Assembly: GCA_932521025.1 (NCBI GenBank)
Contig: OW051472.1
Location: forward strand, 8,246,001 to 8,310,000
DNA: 64,000 nucleotides
Source of the DNA: Oscheius onirici
Lineage: Eukaryota > Nematoda > Chromadorea > Rhabditida > Rhabditidae
Reading direction: 5' to 3'
Both the position numbers and the translations under genes were made by a program. Of this stretch, positions 24,635 through 36,274 are shown one piece after another (within the stretch, counting starts at the first letter, position 1; each line of letters opens with the position of its first letter). The notes under the pieces are model-generated. The model was not told the origin of the DNA, ran no database searches, and saw only the letters and a list, made by a program, of their open reading frames with translations.

Positions 24635-24670
24635 ATGTCGATCTTGTTTTTCACTCTCGCCGCCCAGTGT
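24635..24670 (+). other. Candidate daf-12 first exon, short
   Basis: MSILFFTLAAQC followed by gtaagc, phase 0. It looks like a signal-peptide-type hydrophobic start, which would be odd for a nuclear receptor, so either the reading is fortuitous or it belongs elsewhere. Confidence 0.25.
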
Positions 24671-24862
24671 GTAAGCCTTCTGACGCGAGTGTGGGGATAC
24701 CGTAGTCCTCACAACGTCCAACATCTATTCCAAAGGGACCAATGGCGTGTCTACCTTTCTTGACCCACTAACTAACTTGTTTTTTTTTTGCTAGTAAATT
24801 TAGTACTCTGTCTTGTTCTGATATCTTTTCTCGAAAGAAGTTCTAGTAAACTTTCTGCATCC

Positions 24863-24995
24863 GTTGCCAAAAGAATATGTTGCGTACTTTTTCGCTATTT
24901 ACTCAAATTTGTGTGGACGTTGTGAGGACTACGACTGTGTAGAAAAATACGCAAATTCGCGTAACAAAAAGTACGCAGCATATTCATTTGGCAAC
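24863..24995. repeat. Inverted repeat, small hairpin element
   Basis: gttgccaaaagaatatgttg, then cgtactttttcg, is repeated inverted as aaaaagtacgcagcatattc, then atttggcaac. Inside it lies acgttgtgaggactac (24916-24931), an exact inverse of gtagtcctcacaacgt at 24704-24719. Confidence 0.6.
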
Positions 24996-25873
24996 ACTTG
25001 TTCGTAAAGTGACAATATTGAGTAGTTTGTATTTCTCACAGTAATTTTACCAATGATTTTGACAAGTTGAAAAACTAGCTATGTTCTTGAACAATTCTCT
25101 TGTTATTGTGGACAGTTCCTGGTTGTTACTCATGCGAATCTTTCTATCCGTATTATCCACAACAATAATCAGCTGCAGCTGTTTTGACACTTCACACTCC
25201 AGCCTAATTGCATTCCCGCTACATGGAACTGTTCTGATTCATACCCTTTTGGCATATAGTTCATTTCCAGAGAGGCCACGTAGTGTTTTTCCACTCTGCC
25301 ACTTCGATTCGCGTAGTTGTTTTTCGCCTGCCGGAATTACACGCCTCGCCCCTCTTTCTCTTTCTGCAAAAAAAAGAGGAGAACATCTACCGTAATCACG
25401 GAGAGAGTATCAGTTGTGCTGATGGGTCTTGAGTCAACAGAGCGTAGTCACACCAATCTTCCAACTAGTAATATGCCCTCGATGTCAAAGTAGATGTGTC
25501 CATCTCAAGTTTTTCAGCCCGGCCGTTCGCAGCCCTACTTTTTCAGTTCGCGAGGTCGTCCACCGGCCCTGAACGCCCCCCGAATTGACCTAGCCGCGTT
25601 CCTTTTTAGTAGGACATCTTAACTATATGTCGAGCCTTTTTCAAGGCTGTTCACTCGTCGCGGTGTTCCAAGGCCGGACACTTTTTTTCTTCTGCCTTCT
25701 TCCTTCCAAAAGATGTTGATCGGAACACGATTAGAGGGCGTCAAATGTAGCAAACTGCTAAAAGTCTCAAAACAAGACTCTTGTCAACAAACTCTTTTTT
25801 TCTTCCTCTTCCTCTTAAAAAGTTTTTGTTCATAGGTTCGATGGTGTTGTGACCTCACGATACTGTATATACT

Positions 25874-25948
25874 ATGGTGGACGTTAACAGTCTCTTTAAT
25901 TCCCAAAACTACCTCAACTGGAGCATGATAAATAAGTTTTATTCAAAG
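25874..25948 (+). CDS. daf-12: Candidate daf-12 alternative first exon, proximal
   Basis: Codes 25 residues, MVDVNSLFNSQNYLNWSMIN then KFYSK, followed by the strong donor gtaaga in phase 0. It joins directly to 26291 across an intron of about 340 nt. Among the better candidates because of the donor and closeness. Confidence 0.5.
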
Positions 25949-26148
25949 GTAAGAAAAAGACGAAATTGTAGAGTTGACCGGGGTCAGAAGGGTGAAGAAG
26001 GTGCGTGGTGTAGTCTCGACCTCTAGTTCTTGTGATTGATTCCGTTTTCTTCTTTCTTCGGGGCCAGCACATTCATTCCCCGTCTTCTCTCTCGAATACA
26101 TCGATTCGGGTCCGCCCCTGATCCCAAAACAGTCCTTTTCCCCGAAAA

Positions 26149-26214
26149 ATGCACCTATCGGCCAGCTTCTGGAGTCAATATTTTCCCTGGGGTCAGCCAT
26201 GTCATCCACAGCCG
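26149..26214 (+). CDS. daf-12: Candidate daf-12 alternative first exon, most proximal
   Basis: Codes 22 residues, MHLSASFWSQYFPWGQPCHP then QP, up to gtattc in phase 0; the intron to 26291 is 76 nt. Alternatively, transcripts may start at M26297 in the shared exon, whose acceptor (cctttttag) could accept a spliced leader. Confidence 0.4.
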
Positions 26215-26290
26215 GTATTCAGTATTCGTACGGTGTGTCAAAGTCAAAAGGGCTTCTACAGTCAAGAACTCTTAATTCTTTCCTTTTTAG

Positions 26291-28706
26291 CCACAAATGA
26301 GCACTCCGGACGATCCAGTTATCCATTCTCCGCCATCTTTGGGCGGACAACTGATCGGTGGAGCCATTCCGAAGATGGAGGAAGGAATGAACTCTCCTGA
26401 AGCAGCTGGAATGGATGCCAATGGAGACAGTGAAGCTCGACGTCGACAAAAGACTTGTCGCGTTTGTGGAGATCATGCTACCGGCTACAACTTCAATGTT
26501 TGTTTGCTTCCCCTACTCAAATACATGACTCAATTGCAGGTAATCACTTGTGAGAGTTGCAAAGCCTTCTTCCGTCGCAATGCTCTCCGACCCAAAGAGT
26601 TCAAATGTCCCTATTCAGAAGACTGTGAAATCAATGCCGTCAGTCGTCGTTTCTGTCAGAAATGCCGTCTTCGGAAATGTTTTGTGGTGAGTTCGTTTCC
26701 ACAGCATGAAACAGGCAGACAAACAGTAAGAGTCACTCAACACGTCTTGAAAACACTAAAATAACAAGTGTCTATATTGAAGTTTCCAGGTCGGAATGAA
26801 GAAGGAATGGATTCTATCGGAAGACCAGTTGAAGTAAGAAACTTGGACGAGATTAGAAAACCTATCCAATTTCAGACGAAGGAAGAACTCGCGACTCAAT
26901 AATATGCAGAGTCAGCAGCGTCAAAAACAACAGGTAAATAGCTTTTCGTAATTAATCGAAGGTTCGTGATTGTCTCGTCGGCAAGTCATTTGGTAAAAAA
27001 GATGCAAAGATGATGAATAGAGAGTCGGATAGAACAATTGGTTCAGTCACACTAAAAGGGCAATTTCTTTTGGCGCTTGATCAGGGTCATCATCATTCTT
27101 TCAGGATATCATCCGACAGGCTAACATGAAGATGTCTTCCGGACCTCTGTCGATCAATCCCATGGAAGCTCAGATGGGCGGGCTCGGTCAGCGTCAGATG
27201 CCTCCGTTGGTCAGTCCAACAGCCGGGGTTAGCTTGTCTTCAACATGCAAGACTATTAAATGAATTTCAGTACTCGATGATGAGTCCGTCCGGTTCGGTG
27301 GCTTCTTCAGCTGACTCTCCTCCAAATCGACAATTTGGTCTGATGGCTGGAAGTCAGCGAAGTCCCGAATCGTATCAGCCGAACATTTTGAACTTGAGAG
27401 GAGATCTCGGAGGACGATCGCCTACTGGTCCAGTTTCTGTCGATCCTTCGCGGAAACAAGTCGTCATGTCCATGGACGCCTATCAAAATTTGATGCAGAT
27501 GGCTGCCAGCAAGGTCCAAGACGAGATGGAACCTCCGAGTAAACGGAGTGTTACCGGATTCAGTCCAGACATTGCTGCTCCTCAGCCGCGAAGCTTCGGA
27601 TCTCCTCTGATGCCATCTGTCACTTCTGCCTTTGGAAGTCAGTTCAATCTCTCTTTTCTCAGACCAACAATGATTTTTCAGTGCTGAACTCAGCTCAAGG
27701 ATACATGGATCTAGATTGCAAGCCACAGCCGGCATTCCCGCCCGGTTACGCTGAAAGAATGGAAAAGATGAGCAACTACTTTGACAAGACCATCGAGGAT
27801 GCCCTCAAATTGGACAGTCCGGATCAGACAAATTACTTGGCAGTCCGTCAACTCGAGCTGGACAACCTGCAGCCGAAGAGCGCATCAAAGGCCACTTATC
27901 AGCTGAATGCTGCTGAACTCCGCGAACTAGACAGTATTAACGAAGCCTTCAAAGGCATGAATGAGGAAATTGAGCCAGGTCGTCAGAAGCAGAGTTTCCT
28001 GAAAGACGAAAAGACGCCGGCCGATATCATGAACATCATGGATGTCGCTATGCGTCGACTCGTCAAAATGGCCAAGAAGCTGCCAGCTTTCAACGATATC
28101 AGTCAGGATGGAAAGTTTGCTTTGTTGAAGGCAGCCATGGTCGAGATGCTAACTGTCCGAGGCGTTGCTCGCTTCGATGCTCGACAAGGAGTCTGGCGTT
28201 CTCCGACTCTGCCCGAACCGGCTGAAGTCTCTTTTGACATGTTCGACAAGCTGAACAAGGACATTCGCGGAGACCAAAAGGCTCGTGTCATGCAGTACGT
28301 GACCATTTTAGATCTAAGAAAATGAGACATTTGCAGATTCTTTAAGGTCTTCAGTGACGATATTCGCGGCAACGAGCTGATCATTTCTCTCATCATCTTG
28401 ATCGTTCTCTTCTCTCCTCGAGATATCATCACGGACGAAGGAGACAAAAAGTTGATGGCTCGCAAACATGAAGAATACTCTACTCTTCTTCAAAGGTATC
28501 TTGTTAAAAAGTACAAAAAAAAAGATTCTTGTTTCAGATACTTGGAGTCTTTGTATGGCAACGACGCACTTCGCATCTACAGCCAGATTCCGGAAGCCTT
28601 GAAAATGTTGAAGGAGATTAGCAGTCATTCGGGTCTTCTCTTCTTCGGAACGGTCAACACAAAAGATGCTGAGGCATTGCCGCGAGAAATCTTCAAAGTC
28701 GAATAA
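26291..28706 (+). CDS. daf-12: DAF-12-like nuclear receptor, shared body
   Basis: Steroid-type nuclear receptor. In C. elegans, DAF-12 binds bile-acid-like dafachronic acids and controls dauer entry, developmental timing and lifespan. Nine exons (26291-26497, 26540-26686, 26790-26833, 26876-26933, 27105-27227, 27271-27637, 27682-28294, 28337-28495, 28538-28706) give 628 codons, starting PQMSTPDDPVIHSPPS. The two zinc fingers (CRVCGDHATGYNFNVITCES onward) have the P-box ESCKA shared by DAF-12, NHR-8 and HR96. The C-terminal extension MKKEWILSEDQL-KRRKNSRLNN is intact. A long Ser/Pro hinge with Gln-rich parts follows, then a ligand-binding domain from about 27990 (MDVAMRRLVKMAKKLPAF) to the C-terminal activation helix (EALPREIFKVE). 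The two finger exons and the CTE exons are split as in other nematodes. PolyA signals AATAAA lie at 29262 and 29340. Confidence 0.95.
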
Positions 28707-29802
28707 TCTTTTCCCTCAAAGTGTACAAGCGGCTCTTCATGTATTCTTACAGCCGTCACTCTCCCTCTCCTTTCCCCCTAAGTCTTTAGTTCGCAACGTG
28801 TTCTCTGCATAGGGTTACTTTTTCGGTGATCGTCTGTATAGTGTGTATTTGTGCTCCTCTCTCTCTCTCTAACCTCCGTTATACAACCAATCTTACCTCC
28901 ATCCAGGCGCTTTGTTCGCTCGTGTGATGCCCTCTTCCGGCCCTCCTCTCTAACCTCTTCGTTCTGCTACCTCACCCAACAAATAATAATATTTATCTAC
29001 TGTATGATAGTGCAATTAGGAGTATTCAATAACCCGGTTCCTTTCTCTCTTCCCTCTTTTTCTGTGAAACATCATCCGGCATTTTTTCCAAACCCGATGT
29101 AGACTTTTTTCTCTTCTCCGGTCCCACTTTTTTCTTTTCGTTATTGTATTTTGATCTCTGTGCCGGGTTCTGTTTGTGGTTTTTCGATTGGCCTCCTGTA
29201 TTACATCCAAGGCCTCCGTGTCCATCATTTACCCTCTTCAAGAATGTTGTTCGTTCAGAGAAATAAATTTGCCTATCACAAAGTTTCCAGAAACTTCCAA
29301 GCATTTGGGAGGATGGAGCACTCGATTTGTTTGTTTCGAATAAAAAAATGAAACTGAAGTCTCCGTAAATATTGTGTTTGCAAGGAAGATCTTTGACCTT
29401 TTTGAAAGTTCAAATTTGAATGAGTCTATATCGTGTGGTAAATATCCCAGTCCCCTTCTAACCTAATCAGATACGGTCATTATAAAAATACAACTATTCA
29501 AAGAATTTGAACGTTTATGCTCCCATTTGTTCCTACTGTAGAGGGGCTAAATACGCAGGTCGGGAATTCAAGTCCCAGCTGTGTTTTGCCCCGAACGCGG
29601 GTTCCGAGCCGCGTGACCGTTCAATAATTCCTTCGAGCTCAAAATTGCTCTCCAGGCTTCATTTGCACAGCTTTCAGTTGCAATTCATGGCCTGAAGGGT
29701 GCTTGTTCTTTTTCATCGGAGCCCTTTCCTCTAGTGACTCATACGACCCAATACAAGACTTTCTCTTGACTCTCTTCTCAGATTTACTCTTTCAGATCGA
29801 CG
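28707..29802. other. daf-12 3' UTR and intergenic region
   Basis: Pyrimidine-rich 3' UTR with a (CT)n run (28856-28870) and AATAAA at 29262 and near 29340. A stretch near 29545-29590 (ggtcgggaattcaagtccc) faintly resembles a tRNA T-arm, but no cloverleaf can be drawn. No other gene seen. Confidence 0.5.
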
Positions 29803-32800
29803 ATGTCAAACACAGCCGAAGATCGGGTTCATCTGGATCCGGGAGAAGGCGAAGAGGTCTATCCGCGGGTCATGTACACCAAGGACAAGTCTCCGTCCAG
29901 GTCAGTTTCATGTCCTCTTTTGTTAGTGACGGCCGATAAGAGTAAGGTGTCACCACATGATTCAATCCCAAAAAGACAGCTGATTAGGAAAGAATCATTT
30001 TTACCCTCTTTGGTTAGAAGATGACGAGGCAGTTGGCAGCTAATGCCGATTATTCCCTTCCTAGCTCTTGGTCTCTGGCAAAAAAAGTGGCAACAACAAT
30101 TCGATACAAGGTGTATGCTCTCTAGAAAAATCTCCCTCCCAGTCTGAATGTTTGCACAAACAAAGAGCTATTAATTTGTGGGGTTCTCCTGCAAGGAGGG
30201 ACTAGATTGTTGCCATACGGATTCAGCATTTTCCCCCGCGTGACTCTTGTTTTTCGGACGGACCTGCCACAGCTTAAGAGCCGTTCTCGCTTTATTTACG
30301 TCCCATTGAACCGGTCACAGCCTGGCTCTTTTCCCTCTTTCCGGTAACGAGACAGATGTCTCTGGTTTCGCAGATCAGCTGGCTGCTTCATTCAGCCGGT
30401 CGAATGACCATATACATTTTGCAGAAGAGAGACATCAACAGTAGTTAATTAGGAATTTGCGGGAAGTGGCCGCCTACGTTCCGTTGTTTACTAGGCGAGC
30501 CATACATAGAGTCACATCACTCATTTCTTCCAATCTTTGCTCGTGATTCTTTTCTTTGAAGTCTTATCTTCTCGCCACCTCTTAAATCATATTGCTACTG
30601 ATGGCTCAAAAGCGTCTACGCTCTTCTTATCGCCTCTCGTACATTGATTGTCGCCTTGTCTAGTCTCTTTTTTGCTTGTAAGACTCAATTATTTTGCAGG
30701 ATGGACTCAGACCCAGCCGAGCGGTACACTGCCGGTCGACCAGCCAAAGATCTCAGTCGCTACTCTTCTACCTTAAGAAGTATGCAACCAATTAGAACTG
30801 GAAAGAGAAATCTCAAAGGAGGGGCCAAAATAGACGAGTCTGGTCTTTTGTCTTTTATCACTTACAGCTGGGTCTTTGAGTATCTTTTTTCCGCCTTTAA
30901 GGTATTTTTTTTTTGAGTTTGAGAACACAAAAATATGGTCTAGGGCCGACTGGATAGGGATCAGACGTGGAATTGTAGCATATTTGACGCGAGTAACGTC
31001 AACATGGCTCGGATGGAAGTTCTTTGGGAGGAAGAGGTCAAGAACAATCCGACCAGTCCGTCTCTTTTTAAGGTATTTTTTTAAACTTTCCTAGTCAAAA
31101 AGATCCTTCCAGGCAATGTACCGGTTTATATCCACAAGGCTGTGGGCATCATGTGCTGTCTTTTTTGTCTGTCTGATTCTCGGCTTCATCGGTCCGACGT
31201 GCTTTATTAAAGGACTGGTCGCCTTTGCGGAAAACCCGCCACTTCCCGGTGTTAGCGTCAATTATGTCTATGGTTTCGGGCTTGTTTTCTGCATTGCAAT
31301 TGTAAGAGTCTTTTTTCTTTGAATTCTAATCCATTCTAATCTTAGTTTGAACTGTCTCGTGTTCTGGCCTACGGAGCCACCTGGGCCATCTCTTATAGGA
31401 CGGGAATTCGAGTTCGCGGAGCTTTACTAGGCCTTCTTTTTAAGCGCATCATTACTGTGAGGAGTCTGGGCAAAAAGAACGCTGCCGAGGTATGTTTTAA
31501 TTGATTTTTCAATTAAGAAACGCTAGATTGTAAATATGTTTGCCAATGACGGTCAGAGACTCTTCGACGCCGTCACTTTTGCTCCTCTGGTCCTTGTCGG
31601 TCCCTTGGTTTTGATCGGAGGGATCGCTTACCTTTTGGCTGTCATCGGTCCTTGGTCCCTTCTAGGAATTCTAATCTTCTTCATCTTTGACGTCATCCAG
31701 GTATTTTTCTAGCTTTTTCACACAAATATGTTCCTAGTACGGCCTGGGTAAGACAATGGTTCGATTCCGCCAATCGGCCATTGATAAGACTGAGAAGAGA
31801 ATCAGCCTGATGGGAGAAATCATCAAATGTATCCGAGTGATCAAAATGAATGCATGGGAAGAGAATTTCACGAAAAGAATCGAAGGTAATCCAGTTTTAG
31901 TTGCTTTTTTCATTGCTTGATCAGATATGCGTCACCAGGAGAAGGTAGATATCCGAACGGCCGGCTATGCCCAATCTCTGGCCATCGCTTGTGGTCCTGT
32001 CGTTCCAGTCGTAGCTGCCGTTCTCACCTTTTTAGGAGTTGTTTTGTCTGGACACGATCTCCTTGCCAGTGATGTAAGTCCCTCAACCCTTTTCCTTACA
32101 TTCTCTTCAGGCCTTCTCTGCCATCACCGTATTCTTTGTCATGCTCTTCGGAATTCGAATGATTCCCTACGGAAGCAGATATATGGCTGAAGCAGTCGTA
32201 GCCTTGAGGAGAATACAAGAAATTCTTCTGGTTTGTCATGTCCTGTCCTTTTTTCAAATCCAATTCAGTACGACCAATGGGATTCTCAGCTTCCAGCTCC
32301 GGCAGACTCTAACCATGTGATTCGATTCAAGAATGCCACTCTCTCCTGGAGCAGCAATGGTTCAGCAAAGATTTTCATTTGAACTTACTCTTTTCAGAAA
32401 AACCTGCGGCTCCGAGCGAGGAGGCGGAAAACCTTCAAACTGAGAATGTTTTCCAACTGGAAGGAATCACTCTCACGATCAAGAGGAAGGAAATTGTCGG
32501 ACTGTGTGGACCCGTGGGAAGTGGAAAAAGTGCTCTTCTGACCAGCTGTATTGGACATGTAAGTGGTGTAATTAAAGTGATGAATTGGTTCAGATGTTCC
32601 AAAATGAAGGAGATGTCGAGGTGGCTGGAGATGTCGCTTACGTACCACAAAGCCCTTGGATACAGAACGCGACAGTACAAGATAATATTCTTTTCGGACT
32701 GCCGATGAACCAGCAAAAGTATCAACGAGTTCTGACGGCTTGTCAACTGGACCGTGACATTGAATCGATGGCAGCAAAAGACCACACCGAAGTCGGAGAG

Positions 32801-35800
32801 CGAGGAACCACCTTGTCCGGTGGTCAAAAGGCTCGAATCTCCCTGGCTAGAGCAATTTTCTCTTCAAAAGATTTGTACCTTCTCGACGATGTTCTCGCCA
32901 GTCTCGACAGCAAGGTAGGAGAAATTTATGCTGTGAGTCGAAGAATGGCTTCAGGTTGCCAACAAGATCTTCGACGACGCCATTCTCAATGTTCTCCAAA
33001 ATAAAACTGTTCTGATGGTTACGACCGATCCTCAGAGACTCGCTCAATGTGATCGTGTCGTGTATATGGAAGCTGGAAGAGTAGTCGCTGTGGGAGAACA
33101 TCTGGAGCTGTTGGAGTCTTGCCGACCCTACAATGAGTACTGTCAGAATGCTGCTGCAAGTGGTATGGTTATTTTCCAATTTTCTAAAAGAATTACTGGT
33201 TCAGAACACTACACAACAGCTGACGCTGCTTTTGGAGAAAAAACCGAAGAGGATGACGATGAAAGTAAGGGCTCCTCTCTTGATTTGATCCAAGAAGAAG
33301 CTGGACGTTTGGTCGATGACGAGGAAGATCTCGGACTGGCGGAGATGAAGTTCTCCATTTACTTGTAAATTTCAAAGTTTTTCTTTTCATACGCTTTCAG
33401 ATCCTATGTCAAGGCAGCTGGAACCTGGATTGTTTGGAGTCTGCTTCTCGGGGCCTTCATTCTCAATGTCTCGGCATCCATCTTCTCCACCTTCTGGCTT
33501 TCTCGCTGGCTTAAACGAGGACACAACGAACAGGTATCGTCTAGAATATTCTTGATCATATCCTAATTCAGTTCACGTCTGAGAATGGGACAGAAACTCT
33601 CCGAGCAACCAGCAGTCTGGCCGACAGTCCCGACACCAACTTCTATGCCATAGTCTACGGAATTTCTTTAGTCGTTTTATTCATTTCCGGACTCATCAAA
33701 GCTATCGTCTTTGTCAAGGTATTTTAGTGTCTTTTCTCTGGAAAAATTGGCATAGGTGTCTCTGAACGCTGGATCTCGTCTCCATTCGGGAATGTTCTCT
33801 TCAATCATCAAAGCTCCCGTCTCCTTCTTCGACTCTACTCCCACTGGACGAATTTTAAACAGATTCAGCAAAGACATGGATGAGAGTGAGTTAAGACAAC
33901 GAAGCGAAGGACAAATACTTTTTCAGTCGACGTAAAACTTCCCTTCACGATGGAAGTCTTCGTCCAGAACATGATTACCTGTCTCGGATTCCTGCTGGTC
34001 ATTGCCTGGGTCTTCCCTTACTTCCTCATCGCATGTGTCCCTCTTTTCGCCGTTTTCACTCTCTTCATTCTATGCTTCCGAGCAGGAATCCGCAGTCTCA
34101 AGCGCTCAGAGAATATCTCCAGATCACCGCTATTCGATCACATCACTACAACTCTCGAAGGACTTCATTGCATTCACACCTTTGGACAGACATCACGCTT
34201 TTTGGATGCTCTAAAGCAGAAACTGGACGCCAACAGCGGAGCAGTCTTCATGTACCAATCCGGAATGAGATGGCTAGCAGTCTGGCTGGACCTTCTCGTC
34301 GTTTGCATCACGTCCGTTGTGGCTCTTCTGATCGTCTGTCTTACCGGATCAGTTTCGCCTGCAGATGCTGGAATGGCCATTGCCTTTGCCGTTCAAATGA
34401 GCGGAATTTTCCAGTTTGCCGTCAGAACTCAGACTGAACTCGAAGCCAAGATGACTTCGGTGGAACGAGTCGACTACTATTCGAAGAAGGTAGCTCCTGA
34501 AGGAGATTGGGACACACGGAAGGGAATTGATGTTCTTCAGACTTGGCCTCCTCGAGGACAAATCACCTTCCAGGATGTCAAGTAATTTCTATCTTTTTTT
34601 TTGCTTTCAAACCACTTTTCAGACTTCGCTATCGTGCAAAGCTGCCCTTGGCTCTGAGCGAGGTATCTTTCGATGTGATGCCTGGTGAGAAGATTGGTAT
34701 CATTGGACGAACTGGCTCTGGAAAATCGTCACTGGGAAATGTTCTCTATCGAATGTATCCCCTGACCTGGGGACGCATCTACATTGACGACGTGGACATT
34801 TCAACTATTGGACTGCATCGCCTTCGACGAGCCATGGCCGTCATCCCCCAAGATCCTCATCTCTTTGCTGGAACTGTTCGCTACAATCTCGATCCGAACA
34901 ATCAGTTCACAGACAGCGAGCTCTGGATAGCTTTGGAGAAGACCTATATGAAGAACACTATCTCAAATCTAGACAAGAAACTTCTGGCTGATGTTCACAC
35001 GGCAGGAGAGAACTTCTCCGTCGGAGAGAGACAACTACTTTGTCTAGCCAGAGCCATCTTGATGTAAGAATCTACCCTTTGTGAGCTATAAAAATGTTTT
35101 CAGGAAAGCAAAGATTGTGCTGTTGGACGAAGCTACTGCCAGTCTCGATCTTTCCACAGACAAACTCATTCAGAAAGTCATCCATGACGCCTTCAAGGAC
35201 TGTACCATTCTTCTGATTGCTCATCGTTTGGAAAATGTCAGCAATATGGACAAGGTTCTCTTGATGGAGGCTGGAAAGGTGGCGTTCTACTTAAAGTTTA
35301 AAAACCTGTACTTTAGATGGTCGAATTCGACAAACCATCGGTTCTACTGAACAAGACAGCTTCCGGAATACACGGTGTTCATCTCAATGTAAAAGAGGAC
35401 GAGATAATTGTGCCGGAAGAGTCACACGACAGTGAAGAGATTCACGTTGTTGAACCGCCGATGAGCAGGGCGGAGAGCACGCCGGAAATCATCGAAAGAG
35501 AGGTGTGTCTTGGTATTAAAACCGAACCTGATTATCTCTATGTGAGCGCTGACTATCTAAATTCATCAAACTGACCGAAAAGCAGCGCTGCCTTTCCTGC
35601 ATAGCGCAGCCGGTTAGAAGTTAGACTGCGAAGATGATCAAGCGGCAGGTTCGATTCCTTTTAGGTTATAGTTTTTTTTATTAAACTACTCGGGAACAGG
35701 GATATTGTGCCTAGAGATCGGTAAAAAATTCAAACGGGCCCTTTAAATTTTTAAACAAAGAAAATATTTAGGAAAGTGACTCGGAAACAGGAGAATTGGT

Positions 35801-35885
35801 CGAGGCTGCTCGCGAAGAAGACGTCCTTATTGACGATAGGGACAGCGACAGTACGGACGAGGATATTGAACTCGTTGAGAAATAA
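29803..35885 (+). CDS. mrp-5: ABCC5/MRP-5-type ABC exporter
   Basis: Full-type ABC transporter exporting organic anions; nematode MRP-5 is known as an intestinal heme exporter. Starts [19 protein letters not shown] after an acceptor (ctctttcag); an 800-nt first intron follows, after which MDSDPAERY could be a second start. Then [16 protein letters not shown], transmembrane domain 1, and NBD1: Walker A GPVGSGKS, signature [14 protein letters not shown], Walker [16 protein letters not shown]2 comes next ([15 protein letters not shown] near 33840), then NBD2: Walker [10 protein letters not shown], signature [14 protein letters not shown], Walker [15 protein letters not shown]-loop LLIAHRL. Order and the LKPIRT-like N-terminal motif (MQPIRTGK) match ABCC5. 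Oddities: the NBD1 H-loop reads MVTTDPQRL, without histidine, and a long acidic tail (to ...DEDIELVEK) follows NBD2. The last intron (35503-35771) holds a tRNA-like element. Confidence 0.93.
35585..35678 (+). other. tRNA-like sequence inside the last mrp-5 intron
   Basis: Contains an A-box-like tagcgcagccggttag, a perfect B-box (ggttcgattcc, 35648-35658) and a following T run (near 35671) that would end RNA polymerase III transcription. I could not draw a full cloverleaf, so it is more likely a tRNA-derived element or pseudogene than a working tRNA. It shares ctgcgaagat with the SINE at 38988. Confidence 0.45.
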
Positions 35886-36274
35886 TCTCTTTTTTTGTAC
35901 ATATACTTACTTTGTTACCATGTTCACGAGTTCCCATCGCGGTTTGGAGTAGCCGGTTGCCCATGTCAATCCACGAGTTCGAGAAAACTCCCAATTTTGT
36001 TTCACTCAGGATCTATTTGAAAATAGTCACAACTGCACAGGTTCCAACATTCCCTCTTTTCACTCTGTGCAACTATTGTACATAGCCTCTGATAAATCGC
36101 GGATGTTTTTGTTTTTAAAGTCCCATGGTTTATATATCGGCTTCTTTTCCAGCTTCTCGTCCCCTGAATCCGAACCGGATCGCGGGCTATACAGATAGCG
36201 CGCATGGGTTTTTCCACGACCACAGGCACGAATCAGCCCCCAACCGACGAACGGCTTTTCGGCTTCCTTCTCTC

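Noticed and set aside
29545-29590. Possible tRNA T-arm (ggtcgggaattcaagtccc)
   Set aside because: No acceptor stem or anticodon arm could be drawn.
34174-34561. Minus-strand frames opposite mrp-5
   Set aside because: Shadows of the coding strand.
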